This document shows, in pieces, positions 42,580 through 54,500 of a DNA stretch of 64,000 nt (the stretch's first letter is position 1; the number at the start of each line of letters is the position of its first letter). The DNA is taken from the NCBI RefSeq assembly GCF_000003815.2, contig NC_049986.1:15525569-15589568 (forward strand), read 5' to 3'. A program made the translations under genes and the position numbers. Under the pieces are notes generated by a model. That model had not been told where the DNA came from and searched no databases. It saw nothing but the letters and a program-made list of their open reading frames with translations. Source of the DNA: Branchiostoma floridae (taxonomy: Eukaryota; Chordata; Leptocardii; Amphioxiformes; Branchiostomatidae).

Positions 42580-45500
42580 CTGTAAACAGAAAGAGAAAAA
42601 ACATTACGTTACATGTAACTTTCTGGTTAGAGCATATGAAAACACTCAACATAAAAAGTGACTTCAAAACAAGAGTATTCAAACAATTTTACCAGTAAAT
42701 ATAAACATGCACATGCAGAAAAGGGACTGGAAACAATGATAGGAGACTCCTAAATAACCTAAACTTAACATTACCCTGTAAACTTTGAGCACTTAAAAAA
42801 AAGCAGACACAGATGCTTGACAGTGTGTTACGTACTTGCTGCTTTCTTTCTGGCCACCAAGGCGGAACTACTGAGGCCCAGAGCTTCTTTTACATACGGG
42901 ATGTCTGTTAGTTCTCTGTGGAGAAACAAAATCAAGTTGTATTAGAAATACAGGAGATCATAACAATCATAGTTATACATATTGATATGGAGTAGCCTGT
43001 TTTTATACAATGTAATATATGCTCAAAGGACCTACCTACAAACTGTAATTTGCCGAATTTATGTTCAAACCCTTGTAGTGCCTAGTAGCAAACACTGACG
43101 AAGGGCAGCAAGTCTCCTTGCTGTTTCAGTCTCAGGGTATATTCTTACACTTTTTTACGGGGAGATGCTTGAGGTACTGCCTTGTACACAAAACACCATT
43201 TTATGTCCCTTTCAAAAGACAGGTGCAGTCCCAACTGAGATGCCCAACCCAGGATTGAACAGGAGTCTCCCAGTTACCACAGGGACCAGCGGCAAATATA
43301 TGACGCAATATTCTGGATACTTGGATACTTCCTTCAGCCAATTAGCTATCATGCATCAATTTGTAGATAGCTTATCTTCCCAGACTTCAAGACATTAAAA
43401 CAGGATGTACAAACTACATAACAAACTACATTGTTTGTATACTTTTTATTCTTTCATTCAAAGGTAGATGTGGGAAAGAGTCCTAACTCACACTGCAGTT
43501 GGTCTCTGCTTGAAGTTTCTTCTGAGCATGGTCCTGATGAGTTGGACTAAGTCAACTGAATATCTCTGCAACAGTGCAAGAAAAAAAAGCTTATAACAGA
43601 AATACTGACAACTCAAGCTCGTTTACCATTGAAATCTTTTCAGCCTTAACTAAATCATAACTTCGGTTTGTTGATGAACATCTTATAGTCAATGTCCTTC
43701 CCATGCCTGATGGCATATACGGCGGTGCCCATCTTCGTTTGAGTAGGTCTGGGCCACACACAACTTTTGTCCAATCACTAGAGCAGGGGTGTGTGGTAGT
43801 GGCGTGTGTTGAACTTCCAAACTCTTTCCCGAATGCTGAGTGCTGATAAACAGAGAAAGCAGCATGTACCATTTTTTAAAAAGCCTTTGGTATGACTTGG
43901 CTGGAAATCAAACTCACGACCTACTGAATGCAAGGTGAACAATTTACCCAATCGGCCATTGCACCGGTTAAATCTATCTTATTTTACATCTAAATATGAA
44001 GCAAGAAGTAAATACCTTTCCTACTTCCTCCAGAACATCTTCCAGGATCTGTGGGGAGTGTTTGATCTCAAACAGGGTAGCCTGGGCCTGGGGAGTCTAA
44101 CGGAAGGAAAAAAACGAACAGTTTGTAAAACATCAACGTACGCAGTGCCTGTTGTGTACGTCTTACTCCAAATGTGATATTTTGGACAGAAATTTTGTCA
44201 ATATTTGGCAAGTAAGTTCTGATGTATTCTTAGCAAGTGGAATGAAGATCAAATAGAAGGAGGGATGAGTGTTGAAAGGGATAAACAAATGAAAGGTTCA
44301 TTAGCATCATTTCAGTGGAATTCACTCATTCCAAGAGTTCTTGTCTTTGATAAAGAGCAGATGAAAGAATGAAATATCATTAATTATTCAACAAAGACAT
44401 TTACTATAATTGATATCATTTCACGGCCTGACAAACAAAGGTCTATCTACAAGACTCGAAGCACCTACATCCATGAAGCTACAGGTAGTCATCTCCAGAG
44501 TGATGCAGCCAAGTGACCACACGTCGCTTCTCTCATCATACGGTCTCTCCAGAACCTCTGGTGCCATCCAGTTCATAGACCCTGGGGAGGGGGGCAAATA
44601 AAGTGTCAGGGACTGGGTAATTATTTATTGCTTTAATAATCAACATTTGGCTTGAAGGTGATATTAACATACTGCCACACATTCAACAGATGTACATGTA
44701 GTCAGTGATTAAATACAACTTTTTTTCTTGTATAGACATCCTTTTTTTTCTTTCTAGATGCATAAAATGCATGAAAGACATGTTTTCTGTGCAGTTCTAA
44801 TAATTTGCATTATGTGGGCAACATTTTGAAAGTTTTGTTACATCACTTAACCTGCTAGGGTTGCCAATTGAAATTTGTACTGTTTACTGGGTAAGGCAGC
44901 ACGGAGCAGACTAAAGATGAAGAGCCAAAATGGATCTCTCCTTGGTGCTGAATGTGCCATCCATTCAACATTTCTTAGCCACTTAATTCAAACGATTGAA
45001 TCATTCAGTACATGAATATGATCATAAATTAATGTAGCTACCTACTTCTTAATACACAGGTTGCTATATTCACCCTTCCACTAACTATATCAGCTTGTGT
45101 TTTCAAGAAATGTGAAACAGCATACAGAACTGATGCGACCCAACCTGGATACAGAAACACATTTGCCTTACGCTCAACTATAAAGTATTGTTGTACTGTA
45201 AAGTCTTTGTCAAAAGGGCTAGCCATTTGTAATATTCACTGGCAAGTTTCCTTGCTGTTCCTGTAGCAGGATAGATTTTTACAAAGAGAGGTTGCTCGCC
45301 CTTTAACGTACTTGAGGCACCTCCTCAAACACGGGACCCCCATTGTACGTCCCTTTTAAAGGCAGTGCAGACACAAGACACAAACTTGCTACCAGTTGAG
45401 CTACAATCAAAATTTTAAAAGCTAAACTAATAAAAAAAAGGTATAAATCAGCTCACCGACAGTGGTCCTAGTCTTGGTCCTGGCATCCCCCATGACAGTA

Positions 45501-48500
45501 GCCACACCAAAGTCTCCTATAGATATGGACAGGTCCTCTGTCATGAAGATGTTACTGGGCTTTAGGTCCCTGGAAAAGCAGTGGGTTAAGTTCATGTATG
45601 GTCAGAATAGCTCGACTGGAAGGAACATAATCCTTGCAGTGGCTACTTGTTGCATTGGGAAAAATTGATTCAAATTCAAACTACAGGAAATATGTTACAA
45701 ATCATATTCCCAGACCACATATCGCTGTCCTATTTGCACATATACAGGGCCCGAAATACTTTTTTCAGTCAGGTTGTCCAAGTGGCAACCTGAGTCAAAA
45801 GCCAGGTTGCGCCATCAACATTTCAGGTTGCCCCACTTTCAAATTGTTACTTTCTTCAAATCAGCTACTAATCCATTATCTTTTCTTCCAGCTATATGTA
45901 ACTATGTAATATGTTTTATCATATCAAAAAATAAATACAAAATTTTATGCATGTAGGTGGGGGAAAAGCATTATTCCAACTGCAAAATTTCAGGTTGCTC
46001 AGTGTGCAACCTGGGTTTGAAATTAAGTTGCGCAAAGCAAAATGAGGTTGCATTTTCAAGTGGGCAAGTGGGTATTTCGAGCTCTGATATATGAATCATA
46101 TTTCATGGATTTTTGTACAATGTTATGAAATGCTCCCACACTCTTTAAAAGGGAATTAACACAAGAATATCTAATATAGGTTTATGGTTATGCTAATGGT
46201 TATTCTAATAAAGTTTCAAAGTTTCAAAGTTTATAGGTTTCATTATATCATCCTTAGATGCCCCTGGTGCTAATTTCCTTCAAATCACTGTTTGAAAACT
46301 ACCTGTCCTTGGTGCTGAATATCCAGTTTTATTATTGAGTAAACCGAAATACAAACATACGTGCTTAAGCTGTGATTAGCTAATAAGAGAAGCCACTGAT
46401 TACCTACATTGAAGACAGCCTGAGTGTTTCCCAAAATAATTTCATCAGGTTGGTAGAGCATACTAGGAATTTCTTTGTACACAACCAGTCATGTCTCTAT
46501 CTCAGAGCTTCTGACTGGAGTGCTAGGGGGGATATAAACTTAGCCACATTTGGGATTGTGCTCTCTCCGTAAAAGTGCCACCTACATTAGCTAAGCATAG
46601 TGGCAAGAAACACCAAAAAGTAGTTACTCAAGCAACTGGATATGGTTTTGAAACCATGGCAAGAAGCAGAACTCCAGTCAAACATTGAAATGTAAGCAGG
46701 TAAGAGACATGACTGGTTGCATAAAAAGAAAACTCCAGTGTTGGGTCGGTTGACATGATTAATGTATAAGTCAAGATCACACAGGCATAAACTCTCCTAT
46801 AAACTGGAAGAAGGTTCTGCAAATAGTCCTGACTGACCTGTGGATCACTTCCTTCTTGTGCACAAACACAAGAGCCTCGATCATCTGCCCAAGCCACTTC
46901 TTCAGAATCTGGAAAGATGGGAAGAGAGAGAAATGCAATGCTGTTGTTTTCTTTCTCTCATGCTGCAACTATAATCATCACAGAAACATGTTTCACCCAA
47001 ACCTACTACCTCTGTGGAGTGCTAATTAATCTACATGCAGAAAGCAGTGTCTGAAACATGACATTTATGCCTCACCAGTTCTTCTATGCTCTCCTTCTTG
47101 GATCTCTTCTGCCTGAGGACCTTGTCCAGGTCTCCCATCTTGTAATACTCCATCACTATACACACAAACATGGCAGACTCCTGCAAATGGGAATTCAACA
47201 ACATACATGTATATTTCAACATCATCTCTGTACAAAGCTTATAGACCAATACCTGGTTATAAATTGGTATATATAAATGTCAATTAAATTCATCCATTTC
47301 AACCAATAAGGAAGTGGCCACCTTCTAACATATTCTGTTCATTTTCGAATTGGGCCAAAGTCCGGTCCACTGATTCTTTTAAGGTCCATATTTTTCAGAA
47401 CGGTCCATAAAGAAAAAACAGTTTTGTACTACCAGATATATTGTACCGGTAGTCCGGTACGGAGACCTCATACAGTAGCAGTAATAACGATATGTTTCCT
47501 GTATATTTCCTCTGTCTACAGTTGCATATGGGTAAGACCTTACCTCCTTGTCCCAAGTGACAAAGAACTCCTTGTACCCACACACGTATGGGTTCTTGAG
47601 TTCCTGGAGGGCCATAGCCTGCAGCAAAAACACACAGTTAAGAACTCTACCAGCATAGCTTATACTGGTAACAACATCAAAGATAAAATACTAGTCTCAC
47701 CATGGTGAAACAAATGACCAGTACATGTACACAAAAATATTGGTATTTGACCACAGGAACTTGCTATAGGTGGTACATGTGCTGAAAAATCGGTACACAT
47801 ATCTCTTGAGTTAGAAAAAGCTTAGAGTAATCTATAATGCTCCAAAGTATGAGAAGGAAGACTACCATCCACACATGATTATTTGAATGAAAGATAACTT
47901 AATAGATAAAGAAACTGCATGTATATGTAAACGGAATATTCAAAGGACATTATAATTTATATATGATGATATGTTCCCCTGCTCCTATTTCATTTCTGAA
48001 AACAGCAGCTTTGGGCAGTACTAAATGTATCTTTGGCTGGATACTACTACTAAGCTGGGTTGTGTGGGTTTAAGGACAGTGCACAAATGACAAACTTCCT
48101 GTCATAAAACCTGTAACCAACATATATAGGAGAGTCTAGTAAAAGAAGTTGTGGGTAGAAAAATGTCATATTGTGCTTTTAAAAAAAGGTCTAAACATGT
48201 TTATATTGGATCTTGATATTTACAGAAGCCAAGTCTCTTTCTTCTGCCTCTGCTGTCACAACAGGGCGACATGTTTGTACAAAGAATCCCGCCCTGAAGG
48301 TAAACTGTCTCATATTTGTCAAATGCACAAAAACATACAGCTGAACTCTAGACGGGGTCATGTTTTAGTCACCTCGGTAACAAAAGACATGGGCATATCC
48401 TTTCTACTTCCAAGTTCCAACAGTAATCAGGGCTCGAAATACTTTTTTCTGCATAGCTGCACTGGTGCAGGTAACATTGAAACTTACCTGTACCAGACAA

Positions 48501-51500
48501 ATTTTACCTGCACCACTCTGAACTAAATAATTATGAATCATACTAAAATTGCTCAGGAACCATGCATTGCTATTTTTTTCTTTCACATTTTTTTTTAATG
48601 CAGCTGATAACAATCCATACACACCTACATCATAGGACATTTATGTACATTGTATAAAACCCAGTACATGGACCAGTGCAGGTTAGGTGCAGGTAGACAC
48701 CAGAAATACCTGCACAGAACCAATTTTACCTGCACTAACCTGCATATGCAGGTGGTATTTCGAGCCCTGACAATGCTATCTTCTCAAGTAAAGTGTAACA
48801 TGACAGGAATACATCTACATGTATCTCATTATCTTCTTGAATATTATGCACAAGACAAGTTCTGCTGTTTTTAATATAAACATAGCAAAGAAAAATTCAT
48901 ATTCTGTGTGCAATGAGGTAAATGATGTGTTACAAAGCTTTATCTCTCCATACAAAATGTACATTAACTGTCTTTGATGCAAGAAGTTGAACCTAACGGG
49001 GGCCGCCCTAAGACGGTCCCCGTCGTAAGACGGAACGGATTTTTTGCTGATCTTATTATCCATAAGTACACCGTGTTTGTTGCCACTGACTATGCTGATT
49101 ACAAAGGTAAATAAACCAAGTCCATGCACACAGCTTTAATTTGCAGTCCAAATATACTTTAACATATTTACTTCATGTTTTAAAAAAAAGCAGAATTCTA
49201 ACAGTAATGTTGACAGTGCTGAATCACTGCGGTCACCTGCCTCTGCGTATTGGCGGCTCGTGTCGCTAACTATACGAACTCTTTCAAGCAGTCACACAAC
49301 TGCCATGATACACATAAATAAAGCTCCATAAAACACTATGAATATGGGTCTTCAAATGTCTGTTGAGTAGAAAAGCAACCAAAAGGAAGCGACATAAACA
49401 TTGCCACCATTGTACTCCCAAGGGAGTGTGGCCGTGAAGGTGACAGACTAGAGAACGCTCCAAAGATTTATTTGACTGTAACAAATGATTCGTGCTGTCT
49501 ATGAAAATAAGACTTGATAGAGAGATGTAGATGATATTTTCATATAATCAGACCGAGTTTTGTTGATGTTAGCGGTGTCTTTTTTTCGTAATGGTTTTTT
49601 AGTCGGGCATTCACAATCAGTGCATTCAGCCCATTGCCCGTAAAAACATGAGCTGGATTGTTTTAGGTACAGCCTTCCTCATGTGAGACAAGAAGTACAT
49701 ACAGTCACGATTTTACTGTCAAAAGAAAGCTAAAATATCATATTATTAATTTTTTTCTGTGTACTTAAATTTACCACTTACTTCTGAAGAGAGCAAAATG
49801 TAAAAAAAAGCGTACCGAGTTAGGCACACTGTCCAGCGTAGAACAAAATTGGAAGGTTACATACACGAAATTGTCTCACAGTGTTTGCCGCTTGTAACAT
49901 GCAGCGCGAAAGGTTCATGAACCACATGAATGCATTTCTTATTCAAGTATGTTGTTCAAATCTATGTGTAAAAAATTCAGTCATCAAAATTTGACCACTC
50001 TCAGGCAACTAGCGATGGAGCGCCATGAGTTTGAGCGCAAGAAAAAGCGTACCGTGTTGGGGCACCTCCCGTTATACCATATAGATGTACATACTAAGTG
50101 TGCAATAGTCATCGCAGACTGAGTAAGATGTCAGATTCTTGTATCAGCATGTGGTACAAGTAACGTTACATGAGTTTGTTGGTAACTTACAAGTTTCTGT
50201 CAGACTTCCCTATTTCAGCTGATTTCTACAACTTCTTCGGCTCAATTGGGAGGTCTAATACAGACAAGCAACTCATTGTCAAACTTAAGGGTTGGAAGCT
50301 TGGTAGGTTGTTAGAAATGACAGACCAAGGGTAATCTTTAGATCTATCTTTGAACCATGACAGGGACAATTTTTCTTTCACAAAAGCACCTTTGTTGGTG
50401 GCTGATAGCCCCAAGGGAAGAGATTCTCATAAATGTCAGGTACTAACAAACCTGACTGTTATTGAACCGTAGAAACTCTGAATCTACACACTGAACAATT
50501 CAGCTTTTAGTAAAATTTCTGATTTTGATTTGTCAGTGTCTATATGTATAGGTATGACCTTACACTGAAAGCAGGCATACATAAGTTTTGTAAATTTCCA
50601 TGTTGGGTTGGCCTCTCATTTACAGTTTATATATAACTTGACAGAACACTATAGCTTGATGTAGTGAAGTCCTTAAATCATGTTTTAAATCAAAAAGGAA
50701 CTTCTCTCATGCAGTCACGATGAAAAATGTCTGCCAAAAGAATATCTACTCCACTTGCTGCAATGGAACATTGTGGGAAAGTGTGTTTTGCAGTGCAGGT
50801 GTACAGCTCTGATCATTGTTATGAAAAATTGTGTTATGTTGTTTGGCTTAGGGCCTCCTTGGAAACAGAAAGTTTACAATACATAATACATAGGGGGTCA
50901 CAGAATTGCCAGAGGGTACTTGTAACATTTATCACAATTTGACACCACTTACTTACATATATATTCACAACGGTTGTTTCACAAATAGTTTCTTAGATAG
51001 ACAAAAAAGCACTTGCAAACCTTCACATGCACATTTCTATTAAGCAATTCTATACAACAGTCAGATGTACAGTGAAATCCAATAGACCCAGCCTGGACGC
51101 GATTGTTTCCCAAAGTGACACACTTCTATAGTTTTCCCCACGCCATCTGGCCTCTAACTCACAAAATGTTTGTTTTTCTTTCAAAACCCAAATCTTAAGT
51201 GTGCAAACATTGCTTTACAAATTTGGACCATTGTGGTTACATCTGCAAAGCACCATTAGTATTTGTAAACATGACTCGGTGGTAGAATACTTCTTCTCAC
51301 CACCTGTCCATACATAAGTGCTGAGAAAAACTGAGGAAAAGTGCTAGGTAAGGCCGCACTAAGTTAATTTGTTGGTTCTCAATTTGAGAAAAATAAAAAT
51401 AAATATGCTTAACTAGGAAAACATAATGACATTACAAAGCCGGAGGACCATGCATCCAGGTTTATGCCTTGGTGTACTCAGTTTTATGAAGTTAGGACAG

Positions 51501-54500
51501 TCATATTCAGCTTTTCCTCCCTGCCAGTTGCTTTTTGTGATGTCCGCTTGGTATATTTTCACTTGTAAAAATCCAAGAACCAACAAATTACTAAAAAAAA
51601 CGTTTAGTACCGGTACACCGTTCATGTGGGTATGCCTTAGTACCTCTTGTCCTAAACTACTTGACGGTGAGTGTATATGTGTATGTAGCAGACCATGTTA
51701 CCTTTCACAGCCAAAGCCCCAGACACGAACATTCCCTCTAGCAGCGAGTAACCAGGCTAAACCAGGAGATTTGGTCTGCCCCAATTGACTTCTATCACAG
51801 GCATACCATCAGCTTTGCTTTTTGTCCGCTCTCTCTGACGGAGTTGAGCCGTCCCTTAATGCTACTCAAACAGATAGGCATCGTGACCACGGAAACCAAA
51901 TCCTCCTAGGCCTGACAAATACTGGTGACATGTTAAAGCTAACCCTTATCATTAACAATATCCTCTTGAAGCTACATTCAATTTGAAAATTTGCTGGCAA
52001 CCAAGTTGGATGCCAGAAAAGCTGGTTAGTCAGAAAATGTTAACATAAGAATTTTCCACCTCAACATCTGCTTGGAGATCAAGGATCCAATACCAACTGA
52101 TGTCAACTATGTTTCATATAGATTGAATCATTTAGATGAAATAGATAAAATAGTGTTTTTCTTTTGTACTGCTCAAGAACCCGCAAGATATTGTGTGAGT
52201 AACTACAATTATTGTTGTGCAATAAAGTTAAATGATTGAACTCTGAGTCTGAATGAGACTGACTACTGAGGAATACTGCTTTCACTTGACTTGCTAAAAT
52301 CTTAAGTTGTACACCTTGTAGTAGTCTTAAAGGAGCATTCCACTCCAGAAGCCGTATTATAATTCCTTAGAGAACAAATAGTTATGCTTGAATCAAGTTT
52401 GTTTGGTCAAATTTACCAAAAGTTGAAGCTTAAACCCAGTACATTGCAGCGAGCGAAAAATATCTTGTATCAGAATATAACACTCGCTTCCAGAGTGTAA
52501 TACCCCTTTAACATGCAACAGTTTGCTTTTTTCCCCTTGAAGAACATCATAGTTAATGTCAAATACATTTAAGAGATTTATTAGTTAAGGTACATGTAGC
52601 CCAAGGGCCCATGTGTTATATTCAATAAGCATTCCCACCTAAACATGAAATCGCCATGACTAGCGATAGCATCTACCTAGGGGGTACCCTGCATTCCTCA
52701 GGACTTGCTATGGACAGGTACACTTGAAATATGTCACCAAAACAACAAGTTAGGGGATGTTTTTGACAAAAGAACCCAAAAGTTTCTTCTTAATTTCAAT
52801 TTCATCTCTGCCATTGTTTCCATTTCATTTTTGGACATTTTCCTTTCCTGAATCATCAAAGAATAAGCATAATGTCCCTTAAAACAACTTTTTAAAAAAG
52901 ATTGAGATCTTCTCCCTGCTACAATAACAACTTTCAGCAAAGCTGCTGTAGGGAGAGTGTTAATTGTTATAATAAACACTGATTTGCAGAAAAGATAATC
53001 CACTCAAAAGTCTGGTGTGAAGCTACAGCAAAGATCAAGAAATCAATTTCAGTCTCCACAGGCCCACATCTATGTCATTAATTTGCCTTGGCCTTGGAAA
53101 CTCAGTTTCACCAACAGATGCCACTACAACAGGTATCCCAGCAATAACTATGTTATATACTAGCCACAGTATTGTGTTGGCATAGCAGTAAGGCTGTTTA
53201 GCCTAGAACCTAGAGGTTTGAATCTCCTGACATGCCACCCATGTTGTGCTATGAAAGGTAATCTTCAAGCAGATCCTGCGGTAGCATAAGACAGGCAGAG
53301 GAGTGAAGCTGGCAGAGGAGTGTGTTTTGCTAAAGGGCAAATGGGCAGCTCTTGGCTGCCTACACTCTGTGGCCAGTTTGGTACTATCTTATAAGATTGC
53401 CAATGTAGGATCTGCTTGGAGTTTACATGAAAGGCACCTAACACGACTTTGTTCATTCCACCCAGGTGTAAAAATGGGCATCTGACTTTGGTTGGGGAGG
53501 TAAAAAGGGGCGGTAGAATGAGGAGGTTGGCTTCAATCTTCCAATACCCTGCCCTTGACACAGTAGGCACTTATCGGTCTCGTAGTACCATGACTTAAGT
53601 GCTTTACATACAAAAATGTGGCTGATAAGAAAAAGGCTATGGGACTAATTCAGCATTTGCCTTAAAGTTTATATACTTTTTATACTTTCTGACACAGGAA
53701 CATGAATCAAGAAAGCAGTAAATGAAGTCAGCATAAAACACCTTACAGGGAGTCTGTAGTATTTTTTCATAAATTCCCATGTAATTTTAACAAATGGGAT
53801 ATCCAAGTTAGTACAAAACTGGAACATACAATACAAATGCTGCTGTACCTCAGTCAGTTACATTTACATGCTTTGTGTAATAGCTGTGTCAGGGCTCAAA
53901 TGAGCAGGAAACATTATAATTATGAATACTTCCTGATTCAATGTTCATGACTTTGTCTGAACAACCATGTGACCAAACAAATGGAAGGAACATACAATGA
54001 AACACTGAAGAAGCTTAACCCAAGTACCCCTACATGTAGCTAGAGGAGGTAGGGTATGATAAAACCCAAAGGGTGGCACGTTACCTCCTTAAATGCTTTG
54101 TTTGCCTCGCTTTCATCGTTACACTCCACCTGCAACACAACAACACAGAGTCAACATCCATGTTCAATACATTTAGGTACCAAACACCTGTTAACACATG
54201 CCTGCACCTGATATACACCTGCACCTGATGTTACAGTACTTACCTATGAGAAACCAGAACATTTCTATGTCTTTGGCACATCTACGGTAATTTGTTGATA
54301 CTTACCTGTGAGAAACCACAAAATTTTCAACTCTTTGGCACTTCAACCTAATTTTTTGGTAATTGAAATCTTGAATACCAAGTTGAATATGAGAATAAAG
54401 TCTATGGGACTGTCTTGCCTTGATTAACAGTTTCAAGGACTGAATGCATATTCATTTGTTAGTTTCTCTTCCTGTGCCATATTTTCACCTTTACCTTCTG

